DNA from: Mauremys mutica
Lineage: Eukaryota; Chordata; Testudines; Geoemydidae
Assembly (NCBI RefSeq): GCF_020497125.1
Contig: NC_059072.1
Span: 77,569,697-77,633,696 of the forward strand
Length of the DNA: 64,000 nt
Direction: 5' to 3'
Below the pieces are notes generated by a model. It saw only the letters and a list, made by a program, of their open reading frames with translations. It did no database searches and was not told where the DNA came from. The translations under genes and the position numbers were made by a program. Positions 42,810 to 56,274 of this stretch are shown piece after piece (positions within the stretch are counted from its first letter, which is position 1; each line of letters starts with the position of its first letter).

Positions 42810-45639
42810 GGAGGATCTCAGTCGTTCACAGTGCTACCTAGACGTAATGCTGCAAGTTATATTGGTAGTAGCATGCAGGATTCTCATGCATCAATTCTAT
42901 CCAACAAATAGGGGACTCTACAAATTGGTTGAGTGCACTCTTGTTTATGGCTCATTGGTTATTGCAACACAACATTAGTCTGTGTACAGTATCACCGCTT
43001 AATAGTTTTGATGAGTGAGTAACAGATTCAATTGGTTTCATCACATCACATTACTGCCCCCTCACCTTGCCCATAAAAACATACTGAAATGGTATTTTAA
43101 AAAAAAATTAGATGAGATAATAAGCAGCCCCCACCTCCCTTCTTTGTCCTGCAGCACTTAAGTACTTTACACAGCACAAACATCAATATTACAAAAACAA
43201 CCGCTTCCAGGTTTGAGAAGAGTTAATGTAAATATCATCAGGTGTATTCCATGCTATTACCCTGGCTGTAAAGAACTTAGTCACACAGAATGCCCAGAAA
43301 GAAAGCCTCATTACCAGGCAACATTACTGAGCTATAATCTGTAAACAAACCTGACATGACTGAATAAACACATTTTTTTTTCTAAAGTAGAAGCAAGTAT
43401 ATATACACAACACTGCTTAAAAACACATTTTCTTTATTTATTTTTTGCTGTTGTTGGTCAGTTATAAGAAAGGCACCAATATGTATATGCTTTAAGGGCT
43501 TTTCTGTTGATAAAAATCACATCATCGAGAGTCACTTAGGAAACAAAGCTGTAACTAGTTTGAATACAAATTCCATTTTCTTAAAATACAGTTCTATCCT
43601 GAGAAGTGACTCTAAAATGGTACTCTGGCATCTCATACTGAGTTTCCACACACAAAAAATCATTCTCTCTATCGACCCTGTACTTTCCAACTTTGAGATC
43701 TGAAAGCTAAAGTGTTTTTTCCCCATATCTCACACATATTATGCCCAAAAACAAGAGTTCTGCAGGACAAATGGTACCCTCGCCACTGCCTGAGTGGGTT
43801 TGCACAGATGTAGCTGACTGAAATGTAATAAATAATTCTTAGGTAGTTCCACTGATCATGCATAGGAAGAAGCAAAATCTATCCCTCTCCTATTGCAAGA
43901 GGAGTTGAGTGAGCTCAGAGCAGTTTGGATTGTGAGGGGAGTTTGATGCTGAGAGGAATAGGCTGCTTAATTACTCTTTAGTAAGCTAAAGCAAAGAAAA
44001 TCCATTGAATACATAGATAAAAGCCCTTAGCTTCTAACACCGATAAAAGCTGTCACAGAGGTCACCATAAAATCCAGTCACAGAACAGAGATCATGGTAT
44101 AACCAATGCATTTAGCAGTTCAGCAACAGATTAGTGCACAGATTATAGAACCACTTCCCTTGTAGCCATGGGCATATATGTGTACGTGGTGCAAGCAGCT
44201 CTTAGCACTCACAGGCCAAGTACAGCAAGGCCAGAGTAGCTATAGAGGACAAAATTTAGAAAAAGCAGGTTTCTTAACACTTTATATATTGCATCTTGGG
44301 CTTGGTACAGCTAGTTTTATAACACACAAGGAGAGGCAGCTCTAGTCTTGACCTCATCCTAAATAATATACAGTAATTAATTTAATTAGTATCGTTGAGC
44401 CATTAAGTAATCCTTACATTGTATTAGTTTGTAGTGTAGAGATCCTACCAAAAGCTGCCATTTCAGAAGAAGGGTGAGAGAAGTAGGGGGTTGAAAGCAA
44501 ATTAGGAAGTTAAAAGACCTTAAACTCAAAATTGTGGAAATGTAAACTCTTAGATTCAGTATGGAGTCTACTTAAGCATACCATGATTGGGCCACAAAAG
44601 ACAGAAAAGCAGCATGGTCAAATGACAAGGTACATGAGTACATGTAGGAAATGGAAATCCATCCTTAGTCCAGCTAAACTATTCTCAAACTGAGATCTGA
44701 GTATGGGCCAAAAACTGAACAAACAATTTCTACCCCTCTGAAGCAACTGGAGAAAAACACAAAAGCAAAAGCTTCTAAAATGGAGGTGACATTACCACAG
44801 ATTAGATTGAATCCACTTCCTTTACCATGATTAATAATTTTGTTGTTGTTGTTTTGAAAAAAAAATTCCATTTACACAACAGGGTAATTTAAAGCCAGGT
44901 CGTGGTCTGCTCCAAAGAGCACACAGATTTCTCACTGCTATCATTTTGCTTTCATCCATTTTGTCTGCTATAGTTTTGTCAAGTATAAGACAGCTATAAG
45001 GAATGACAGGCAACCCAAGAGATTCAAAGTTGGAATTTGGTTCAGATAAATATCCAATAGTTTTGGATTCTACCTGAAGCTTATTGGAACTCTCTGAACA
45101 TTTAAAGTCTACAAAACTGGGCTGCAAATCTCACAAGAACCATTTTTCTTGCAAAAGTTCTGGCACAATCATAGCTGGAAATATCATAGCCAAGATTTTC
45201 ATTTCAAAAGCATTTGGGGCAAGTTGAGACACTCTTAAGGGACTTAATTTTCAGAGGGAAAATACTCAGCACTTTCTGAACATCAGGCTCCTTTAAGATG
45301 TCTCATGTTGGGCCCCCCAAAACTGAGACATCTAAAAGTTATTTTGAAAATCTTGATCTATGACAGCAACTTCTTCTCTTGGTACATCAGCACTTTTGGA
45401 CCCACTTTTGGAATCTGGAAGATTTCACAACCACAGGAAAACTTAGGTTTGAATTCATTTTTTAAAATGAGCTAGAGTTTATTTAAATCAATTCACCCAT
45501 TTTTAAACTTCAGGGAAATTTCTGTCCAAACTAATGACCTCCTTTCCTATTTTTTTTAAATCTCATTAGCACCCAAACCAATCTTAGAAGCCCATCTTTG
45601 TGCTTTCTTTAGTGAGAGCTGTGTTAACAGATATATAAA
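42810..45639. other. Unique AT-rich DNA, nothing recognised
   Basis: A 98-codon antisense frame at 44831-45127 has no known motif. I could not assign it. Confidence 0.45.
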
Positions 45640-45800
45640 TTGTATTTTTGGCTTCCCCTCCCTGACCTTTCTACCTGTCTGTAGTCTTTACATCTGCCTT
45701 AGCCTGTAAGGTCCTCAGGACAGGATTTTTCCTGTCTGGTATGTCTTGAAAGCAGTTAGCACATCATGGACACTACTGAATACAAATAATACATGATCAT
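45640..45800 (+). repeat. L2/MIR-like repeat, decayed
   Basis: CCTGTAAGGTCCTCAGGACA, then AAGCAGTTAGCACATCATGG and an AT-rich end. Follows the layout of the 10130 copy. Confidence 0.4.
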
Positions 45801-48139
45801 GGGTTCTTAGTGAGCACCTTGTGGTTACATGTGTAGGTGTTATTTAAAAGTCGTGCATGATTTTCAGAAGCTTAGTTTCAAGCTAACTTTTCATTTCCGA
45901 TATTCTTTCTTCTTTATTTCTAGTTTTTACTAGGAAAATTAAAAAAAGACAACACAGGATGAGAATCATTACAGAACCACTATGACTTCCATATACCATA
46001 AGCATTACCTAACAAACCCAGCATATATTATAGCTCAGTATCCCATATGTTAGAATACAGTATTGTGCAGGTATAAAGATTCAGGAATTCTATTAGAAAT
46101 CTTGTGAGGAGTGGCAGCTTTCACAAAATTGCTTTGGAGAATTTATAATACAGCATTACATTTTTTCTGTAAATATATCAGTCTCTTTGCTATAAATTAT
46201 AAAGCTGTTGCTAGGGTACAATCCAGTTTTATAATGTGTTTAGAAATTCAACCTGAATCCTTCCAGTAATTTTGAGCATTATTTTAATTTACTGTATGCA
46301 CATTGTTTCCCTGAAAGGACTATAATAAGCATTAATAAGTGAAACATTCTCTATCAGCATCACTGAAATCTGGAAAGTCCCAACCTGTGCCCTGCACCAG
46401 GAGCTCAGACGTCACTTTCCGTGGAATTTACAGCAAGTTGGTGGAAAACTTTAGCCATATCATTGCTGTTAAATCAAGGGAAAAATTATCACTGCCAAAA
46501 ACAATTCCCTTTGCAATTTGTTACCTCTGTTATCTGCAGCATTCTGGTCATAATCTGTTTTCTCTGTTCATTGTTATGATTGGTAAAGGAAGTACAGGTC
46601 ACTCTGCAATGACACCAGAACACAGCTGCACAGACCGTTCCTTGTAATGAAGACATTATTACACAATAGTGAGAAATAAAAAATGCACATTTCCTGCCCT
46701 AGGGAAAAGGTATCCCTTTGGAAAGGATACATGATGTAAAGGGGAAAAAGAGACTCCTTCACATTCGTATCTCTTTTTATAAGTCTCGTACAGAGCAAGG
46801 TGTTATTAATAAGACAACTGACAGTGAGTGGAGAAATGTCTATTGGATTAAAAAAAAAGTGTTCTGATCAAATGAAACACAAGCCCCATTAATAACAGTT
46901 TGAAAGGGGCTTTCTTATGCCCTCACAGAACACTTCTGTGTCTTCCAAGATCCACAACCATAATGTGCTAAACGATGTTGACTATGGAAAGAAAAGAAAA
47001 GCTTCATCCCTCAGACACATCATGCTAGTCTTCAGTGTCTGTCATGTTATAATGTATATTGTGTAATCAAGTATGCAACATACTGTGGTGAGGATTAAGC
47101 ATTACCATGATATGATTAGCTGCATATGAATTTTAAGTCATTCACAGCAAGGAATCACAGACCAGAGCAGCCAAAAAGCTATCTTTGCATATTTTAAATG
47201 ATCAAGGGTCACTTGTCTTTTACTAAATTATGTCAAATTTCAAGTTGCTGCTGATTAATGCTGTAGTTAAATAATTGAGGTATATTGTTTACTCATTGGT
47301 TTTGCATATCTCACCTGGAAGCCTACATTTTTTGGCTAATTCACTTACACTGTGTATACAGATTGCTGATTGAATGGCTGGATTTCACTTCATTCTGCAT
47401 AGGTCAACAGCTGACGGGCAGAGAGGAATATACTGGAAAAGAAAGCCTACAAAAATGCCCACGGTCAGGCTTAGAAGCCTAGACTGAATGAACCCATTTC
47501 AAATTGACAATGAAACCAATTAAGTACTGAGGTGCCATTTTGTGTGGTCAGCTTGGAGAATTTAGTTCTTGAAAAAGATCAAAATAGAAATATTTAATTA
47601 GCTGTGATAATGAGGATTATGTATTAATTATAACCTTATTTGGGGACCCCCTAGTCCCACTTTAATTCCTCGTCTCAAAGGATTCATTGTGTTCCTCCTG
47701 TAGGATAAGAACCCAGAATCCTTTGAAGCTTATCATCATTGCTTCATGCTTTCTATAGACAATGTCATTTGCAGGGTTGAGCAAACTGGGAAAGGTGAAG
47801 AGGAACTCAAGTCCTCCCAAGATTTCACTCTTTTTTTCCCAGAAATAAATTCCAAGTGAGCTTTCTTTGAGATCCTGAAATCCCTGGATGTATTTTTGTT
47901 TCTTTGTTAAACGTCTTTCCTCCTCTCAACATCACTGTTTTGCATAGCAGGCATTGGGCAGAAGTGTTCAAATACCATGAGAAAGGGTATTTGCACCCAA
48001 GATCAAGAATGGGAAGTGTTGAAAACTCTGAAGATTTTGCAGACTTTGGTTCACACAAACAATGCAAACTTATCTGAGCCGAACCAAACCCAAACTCCAA
48101 ACCTTTAGAGATTCATCTCTCTCCTCCCCTCAGGTTAAT
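45801..48139. other. Unique DNA, nothing recognised
   Basis: Only short motif-free frames. Confidence 0.45.
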
Positions 48140-48150
48140 TTACTCAAGTA

Positions 48151-48336
48151 AAAAGAACAGGAGTACTTGTGGCACCTTAGAGGCTAACAAATTTATTTCA
48201 GCATAAGCTTTCATGGGCTAGCTGTAGCCCACGAAAGCTTATGCTGAAATAAATTTGTTAGCCTCTAAGGTGCCACAAGTACTCCTGTTCTTTTTGCGGA
48301 TACAGACTAACACGGCTGCTATTCTGAAACCTGTCA
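48151..48336 (+). mobile_element. PLE tail, inverted dimer with perfect 11-bp TSD
   Basis: Arms 48151-48220 and 48225-48294 are reverse complements over 70 nt with one mismatch and a 4-nt loop. Only the right arm continues to the full 3' end (GCGGATACAGACTAACACGG and on to CCTGTCA). TTACTCAAGTA flanks both ends (48140-48150, 48337-48347). The whole palindrome therefore inserted as one unit. The low divergence of the arms suggests recent insertion or later arm-to-arm conversion. Confidence 0.93.
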
Positions 48337-48347
48337 TTACTCAAGTA

Positions 48348-49737
48348 GTGCAAGAGGGAAACCCAGCATGAAGGACTAGATTCATCTCAGTGGAAAGGCT
48401 CCCATTTACTCCAGTAAATATCCCCACCTTAGCCAGTCCATTTCCTCCTATTGGCTTGTGTGGAGGGAAGAATGTTAGGATGCTTGTATGGCAGCACACT
48501 GCACTGCTTCTGTAAGAGAATATTTTATGGGCATCTTATCACTTAATCCAGGCTTTCTTCTCTCTTTCTCTGACTCTCTTTCTTCTCAGCCTGACAATTT
48601 TTGGGAAAAAAAAGCAGAACCCTTCAGTGTTATTTCTTCTTACATGTGCTTTAGCCATCTCTCTTCACTTCCTCTCTTTCATCCTTAATGGCTAGAGGGA
48701 AAAAAGTACACTTAAAAGTGTTATATATAGCTTATGCTAGATACATTTTCCTCCATTTCTCCACTCTCTTTCTTGTCACTTCTCTCACAGATATGCATCA
48801 GGCTTGTTTCACACACACTATTATGTTTGGAAGGAAATTTTAACAGCCTGATGAGAAGGGATTTGAATAGAGGTCTCCCATCTGTCAGATGAGTGCCCTA
48901 AACACTGACCTACAGTGTCATCCTGAATCTCTTTGGCCCAGTGCAGATTTGTGTAGTTATACATAGAGGAACAACTTCAACAGGAGAGACAGAGATACCC
49001 ATATCAGAATATCCCAGTGCACTTGTGTTTAGGGAACTCACTTGAGAGGTGGAAAATCCATGTATAAATACCTTCTCAGCAGGCAAAGAGGGGAATTGAA
49101 CTGAGACCTCTTATGTCCTAAGTGAGTACTTTAATCACTGAGCTAAAGGTTATAAGGGAGGGCTCCTCCTCCTTCCTGTGCATTTTGTGTGGAGTTAGGC
49201 ATGGGTTGCTACAATTAATGCAAGAACAACTTATTTCCCTGATTCAAGGAGAGGGTTCTTAGCTGTAGATCCCAAGCAGAGGTAGGTTCCTTCCTTCAGC
49301 CTGGAGTTAAGTGCTTAACTCTTTGAGGGGGGCAGGGCTTAGGTCCCATCTCTCTGCTCAGCATCTGCTATTGACTAGCTTAGGTGGCTCCCTACCTAGC
49401 ATGCTGGCTTTTGTGAAGCCTACTGTTAGGCACTTACTCTTCTCCATTAATTGTACAGAGAGCCTTGGAACCTACCTCAGGAGTTGTGGATTCCATTGGT
49501 TAGCTAGGCACCTAAAAGTTCCGTGCTGCAACTTTCAGAATTGCAAACCCTTGTTTATCTGGCTCCAAATGCAAACCCCCTACATATAATATTAAAAGCA
49601 TTCTGACTCCAACTATTGAATGTTATCATTCATAGTATTAAAAATTAAGCTGGTCAACATTTTAAAAAATGTTATGTTTCAATCACATTTTTTCACACAA
49701 TTTTTAAGAGTTTAAATAATAAAATAATAATAATAAT
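48348..49737. other. Unique DNA with possible antisense tRNA-SINE remnants
   Basis: Read on -, about 48860-48925 and 49085-49160 contain tRNA-like boxes (for example GAGGTCTCAGTTCAATTCCC near 49100). Both are too decayed to name. A (TAA)n tract lies at 49722-49741. Confidence 0.4.
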
Positions 49738-49830
49738 AATTGGAGATATACCTATCTCCTAGAACTGGAAGGGACCTCAAAAGGTCATCGAGTCCAGCCC
49801 CCTGCCTTCACTAGCAGGACCAAGTACAAG
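49738..49830 (-). repeat. Tail of the tRNA-SINE/CR1 family, antisense
   Basis: The + strand reads GGAGATATACCTATCTCCTA, then GGAAGGGACCTCAAAAGGTC, then GAGTCCAGCCCCCTGCC and CACTAGCAGGACCAAGTAC. It is the reverse complement of the tail of the SINE at 56384-56587. The tRNA head is absent. Confidence 0.75.
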
Positions 49831-49849
49831 TTTAGAGTGCTGCTGTACA

Positions 49850-52800
49850 TTTCCAAAAATTTTAAATGTCAGTGATTATTCCCTGAACATTTTATTATTT
49901 TTCCAAAAAGTTTTGACCTTTTTTTGCTAGTTCAAAATAAATAAATACATAAATATTATGAAGAGTTAGTGTGTGTAATACGATTAAAGTTATTTTTCCC
50001 ACTGTGACGCATGACTGGAAAGGGTTAAGCATCCTGCAGGATAAATTACTCAAATTCAGCCCTTAAAAACATATGGGGAGATCATGTTTGTGTATTTACA
50101 TATACATTGGTAGAGGTCAACAATCTAATTAAACAGTCCCTGTCTATGCTGTATTCTGTTAATTCAGAAATCAAAGGAACGTCTTAACATTTAAATGAAC
50201 AGTAAACATAGGATATCCCTGTATTCATCTCTCTTTGTAATGTATAGCAAATCATCTGTGAATGGTGGAAAAACAGGCAATTGCCTTATGTTAATTCATG
50301 TAGCTAATTACCCGTGATGCTTAGGAAATAGACCTACTTCAAAGTCTACATAAGTGCATATTGTTCAACTAAGGACAGTCATAGAAGGCCTGGAATGTAT
50401 AAAAGACCTTTGGGTCTCAATCCTTTTTATCTCAGATCTGCTTGAGGTTCCATGCAGGGGAAGTGTAAGCCACAAGGACTAAGATTCCATTTCTGACTGG
50501 ACCGCCCTGAAATATAAATATTGGACTATAACCTTAGAACTATTTCTGAAAGAACTGTTTGCATCGCTGCTATGAATCTGAATCTCAAGACTGACTCATG
50601 TGTTTATGTATACTGTTCTTTTAACCAATTCTCTCTCCCTTTTCCTTTTTCATAAATTTTAGTTTAGTTAATAAGAATTGGCTGTAAGAGTGTATTTGGG
50701 AAAGCCTGGAATATTCATTAACCTGGGAGGTAATATGTCCAAGCCTTTGGGATTGGTAGAACCTTTTTTATATGATAAAATAAGATTTTCAGAAATCCTC
50801 ATCATACCTGACCTGGGTGTCTAGGTGGAGGCCTGAGGCTGGGTTACTTTAAGGGAACTGTGTTGTTGACTTCTGAGTAACCAGTGAGGTATAATAGAAG
50901 CTGCTTTGTGCTGGCTTAGTACATCTTAAGTATTGGAATATCCACTAGCTTTGAGGATTGTCTGCCCCATTCTTTGCAGTTCACCCTAATTGAGTGACCT
51001 CAGCTGGCTCTCCTGGGATTCCAGTCACACCCACAAACTAAATTGATCAATTTAATCTTCAAAATACAGTGTGCTTACTGAGGTGTACATAATTGCATGA
51101 AGCTTGATTAGGCGAGCATTCAAATCATAAAAGTATTCAGGCTGACTATCTAAAATGTACAGTGCATACAATATCTCATTTCAGAGCATCTCCCAGCATC
51201 TACACTAACAGAAGTGTAGTGGATTGAGAGCCAAGCGAGAGGAATTTAACTTTATCAAGTTTCTGAGATGCTGTCCACCAAGTTCAACATAGAGATAAAA
51301 CAGACTCAGAAGCTAGCATGAGCAGAAGGTAGTTTCAGATGGTCTGTTTGGACATTGAGTTAATTCGGAGTGATGAAGCAACCTAGATTTATTATCCTCA
51401 AGTAACAATCCAGTTTGAGAAAGGCTCTGGAGAGGGAAGATAATTTGATCCGATCATTTCGTGGACTAGAAGACTATAACTCAAAATGAATATTCTGCCC
51501 AGAGTCCCATTTGTATTTCACATTAGGCTTATATCAGTTGCGCAGAAGGTCTGTATTTTGTTAAACTCCATTCCTACATCTGCTCAATGTAATTCTCTAA
51601 TAAGTAATAATTCTCTAATAAATCCAAATCTAATATTAGCAAACACTACTACTTAGGCTGACTGGACTAGTCAGAGTTAGCAAACTTCTCATCTTCTCAT
51701 GATTGTTAATGATATATACTGTCCCAGTTGCCTAAGCACACAATTACGGACTGGACAAATTTAAACATTCCTCCAGGGGTACACTTAAAGAAATATAAAG
51801 AGAGACGTGACTCACTTTATCATGAGGCCTCTTTGATTTTAAATGCCACTAATCTGTTGGTTCCTCTGCCTCTGGCCTCATCAGAATGGATATTTCTTCC
51901 TTGTCTGTCATATAATCTGTGGCACTTGCTATATCCTTCCTCGTCACATAGTACCATAGTGTTCTCAACATACACTTCTCCCCCAATTTCCTCATTCTCC
52001 TCAACACCATATAGTCTCTTCTGTTGACTTGTTTCCACAGTTACTTGGGATTTCTAACTGGTTTTAGCATCTAGCTTACATACTGATATAATGCTCCCAC
52101 AGTTTCTTGATAGTTGATTAATATTCCCCCATTTTCTACCAGCTAGCGTCCTTGTAAACACCCAGCTACCTGCCTCTCAGCCAGACCTGCATAACCTCTG
52201 GTTTATGAAGAATTTTTTAGGCCCTCAGGATTTCCTCTAAAATCTCAGGAATTTTGCCAGTTCTGTAGCCATTGGACCTGTGGATATAAACAAGGCAGCT
52301 ATGAAAGGAAATGAAAAAATGAAAGAGGAATAAGAAAATGGGGCCTGAACATACAAGCCATTAAGATGATAGTTCTTGAGTACTAGTGTGGTCCAAATTC
52401 ACTTAGGGGAGTGATATATTATGACTTTAATAAATCTACTTCATAACAGTTATTTCAAATAGAAAATATCAGATGAATTCTGCAAAGGGGAAAATCTAGG
52501 ACTTCAGTTTTTCCTTAGCTGAGCTATCCTGGCTGTAGTTCACACAAGTCATGCAGCCATAACCCTACCTATCTGCCTCTTGGACTAATTGCAGAGCTAC
52601 AGTTGGCTGAGCTACTGTTTATGAATATTAGTTAAGAAATTAACACTTGTTTTAGCATCCACAATGCACCAGGTGATTTTCAGACAGAGAAGTCTGCCCA
52701 GGCCCTGCCCCAAGAAGCTCACAAGCTAAATGCAGACACATAGAGAGTAGACAGGGAGATTGGGAACATCATACACATGGAGTGTTCCACAGCTGCCACT

Positions 52801-54159
52801 GATTTCACAGGAGTTGGTTGCTGTCCTTTTTTGCCATAGCAGATAATACATACTCTACAAGTACCACTACAAGGCTCTTACACTAACATTGTTGGCAGCT
52901 CCTAAAATAGAGGAAATGCCTGTTTATCATCTTTGGGACAGCATGCACAGGTCTTGCATTACAGAGCAATTTTTATTTTTTGTATAGCACCCTCAAGTTC
53001 TTTTGGAAACAGTTTATGTAAATGTTTACAATCAGTTTATAAACCTGTATCCAAAACCACATTATGAAGTTAACTTATAATATGAGGGAGTAAGAAATAA
53101 AGAGTTATAGCCAAGGACTTGGCAATTTGGAGAGAGATGAAAAGTGGGAGCCCAGTCCAGCTCTCAGTCCAGCTCTTTACATTGACTTAAATGGGAGCTG
53201 GACTGGGCTCTTAAGGTGGGGAGTTACAGGAATGCTAGTCTAATCAGCAGGTGCTGCCGTACAGAAGGATACCACACCAACAGAGACAAGATAGGTAAGA
53301 AGCACCAGTGCTAAAAAAAAAAAAGGAGGGAGCAGAAATGGAAGGTAAGAAAAATAAATTCTGTGAGTCAGAGGGCGAGTAGGTCTATCAATGACACAAT
53401 GAGAAAGGAGTTAAATTTCTGAACTCTGATCCTTAAATGAAGTGTGGAATCTGGAGATCTAGGATCTGCGGGGGTCACAGAAAAGGGTAAAAGTCACAGT
53501 CAATGTAGTATCAGGGTAATCATCAATCTCAATTACCTGGATATATCTTCTCAAATAGTAAGTAGCCACCATAAATAACCAACTGGGGCAATACTAAATA
53601 AATAAATAAATGTCAGAGGTACATTCAAGAGTTTCTCAAACTTATGGCATCAAAGTGAGGTGTGCATACAATAGCTGGTGACTTTGCAGATAAGACTCAG
53701 GAGAGCTGTAAGTGATGAGGTGAGTATAGGAGAGAGAGAGAGATCACCATAAAAAGCACGGTCAGTGAGATAAATATGCAAGAATTCAAAAAGGCAAGTA
53801 TAGTGCAACAAGTATAGAACCCATGAGCTGACATACTTCAGGACAGCAAAAATAAGGGTAGAAGAGATGTAAAGGGTCATGAGAGCGCTATTAGATTTTT
53901 AAATATGTGGTTGCATCAACTCTGAGAAAGAAGAACATTGGATTATCATGAGGAGTACTGTAATTAGCCTCTGATTATATCAATCTCACACTCTTCTCAA
54001 GTACAAAAGTAATGAAAAACTCCATTAAAAAGTAGAGGATCTAAAAAGCTTAGGAGCTTCTGCAGGGCCTAAATAGTTTATGACTCTTTATACATTACAC
54101 TTACAAATCTCATCTTCCCTTTACATCGATTCAAGCAATACATTTTACCCATAATGGGC
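49850..54159. other. Long unique stretch, nothing recognised
   Basis: About 4.3 kb of AT-rich DNA without termini, tails or credible frames. A 99-codon frame at 51728-52027 is low-complexity and motif-free. Confidence 0.4.
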
Positions 54160-54265
54160 CACATTCTGTGGTGCAAGTAATGCATTATATGATCTGTTTT
54201 ATTCAGGAGATCAGATTAGATAATCATAATGGTCCCTTCTGGCCTTAGAAGCTATGACTATGAAC
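54160..54265 (+). repeat. CR1-like LINE 3' end
   Basis: GATCAGATTAGATAATCATA, then ATGGTCCCTTCTGGCCTTAG and CTATGACTATGA: the CR1 3' block with its short terminal repeats. Confidence 0.65.
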
Positions 54266-55509
54266 CTCTTTTCCCTCTATAGATTCACACAAGTATTATT
54301 TAGTTAATAATTTGCACTATAACACCACCAAATTAGAAACAGATTAATAAATCATTATTATTATCCTGAGATGAAAGCTAAATTAACTGTCTCTATAGTA
54401 AGTGAGGTCATGAGCAATTGTTTACATAAATTAAATTTCTTCGCATTGCAGAAGATGTATTTGCTGCTTCAAAAATTACAGCTTTTCTTTCTAATGCCTA
54501 ATTTTTGAAGAGCTCTTTAATCTTTGATATATAACCCCATTTCATAAGGACCATTTTAATAATGGTATTTGGATCTTGGAGCACAAGGATTTAGCACAAC
54601 TATTTAAATGTGAGGGGCAACAAATTGATTGTAGAAACATATTGTGGAAATGCACAAGTGGATAATTTATTATAATAAACTAACATGACCAATGACCAAT
54701 GATATGTCTTTGGTGACTAGAGTTATAAATGAATCCACATAGTTATCTCAACCACTTTGGTGTGGCACTATTTAAGAACAGGGACTCGTGTGATGTTATC
54801 CATTGCTTCTCCATTTCATCCTAGTCCATTGATTTTATAGTTTCCAAATACACAGTGATGCTCCTTTGCCCACATAGTCCAAATCTCTGAGAGGCCTTGG
54901 ATGTGTCTTTGTTTTGGGCAGTAACATGAGCTTGTGTTTCAGTTTGGAGACTGCTGTTATTTCATAAAGGAGGGTAACTGTTTCTACTGTCTTAAATGAC
55001 AGGTGGCAGTTATATCCAGCAGTTTCAATTAGGTTTAATCCAGCCTATAACAATACACAGGGCTCGTCTTCACTGTAGCATTTGCTTGAGCTGTAACTCA
55101 AGTGCGGTCCCGAACTGGACTGTCTTGCTCTCACAAATTGCTAGCTAGCTGGGGTATGGATTGAAGCTCAAGTAGTAAGTGGAGTGAGGGTGCAGGTACA
55201 GTCCACTCGAATGCTGGGAGTCTCCTACTGCCTTCCCAAAATTCCTGCAGGGGTATTTTTTTCATCTGTCTTCCTCCTGCCTCCAGATCAGAAGTTATCC
55301 CCAGCCAGTTATAAATACACCATTTAGACTTCTGGGCCTAGCTTCAGCATGTGGCTCTCCTCACCTCCACTATCTGCCCTAGCTCTATTATTACACCTGT
55401 TCAGTCAGATCCATCCAGGGAAGGTGGCGCGGGAGATGATGCTCCCATCATGCCACGAGCTGCCCTGAAAGTGACACTGAACAGCTTGTGCAATTGTGAT
55501 GCTAGCAGG

Positions 55510-55760
55510 ACTTAGGAATTTGGGTCCTGGACCCAAAATCAACAAACTTATGACATCTTTGGTAAATGTTTTGAGAAAGGGATCCACTGGACTGGCCAGC
55601 AGTACTGAGAGATGATAGAATCCCTGAAAATTCTACTGTCAGGCAGAGGGACACAACTCCGAGTCTGGTGAAATCCCGGAGAACTCTCTGCACTATGAGC
55701 AGTTTGACCTGGTGTTCTGCATCATCCTAAGTAGGGAGCCCACTTACATCCTGGATAGCT
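55510..55760 (+). pseudogene. Harbinger Myb/SANT-like relic
   Basis: The + strand encodes QTYDIFGKCFEKGIHWTGQQ, then EMIESLKILL (after one stop) and YEQFDLVFCIIL further on. This matches the order TFEKVSKAMKEKGYSRDAMQ, CRVKVKDLRQ, FYEALHAILG of the protein at 34130. Several stops interrupt it. The alignment is short and weak. Confidence 0.5.
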
Positions 55761-56274
55761 TAAAAGCCCCTGGGAACTGAGCATGGAAGACCATGAGGGC
55801 ACCCCAGAGCTGGGACCAGTGCTGGCTGCAGTGATCTTGGCTGAAGCAAAGCCAGCGGTCACCACTTGGGCCCACAGCCACTTTGAGCTCATCCAGGACC
55901 TTGAAGAAATAGGACAGGGAGGAAGCAGCAGTTAAATCAGCATCTCTTCAGGCAGGCACTATTGTTGTATGATTAGTGGGAATATGTGACTGGGGGGATA
56001 TGACAACATAGGAGGGCTGTCATTTACTGTGTGGGACCAATCTATTATAGTAGTGGGGTATATTGCATAGTGGAAGATGCTTTTTCTTACCCTAGCACTG
56101 GCATTTCAGCATTTTCAGAGGCAGTTTGAAGTTTTTTAAATAATCCTGGCTCAGGAAATAAGCCCATTGAATAGCCTGTGGTGGCATAAAATCCAGAGCA
56201 GTTGAGAAGTCTCAGAAATACAGAACCAAGTTCCAAGTGCCACGTTATATTGTTAAAAGCATCACTAGCACTGT

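Noticed and set aside
44831..45127. 98-codon antisense frame as a host exon
   Set aside because: No conserved motif and no clear splice sites at its edges. Cannot be supported from the sequence.
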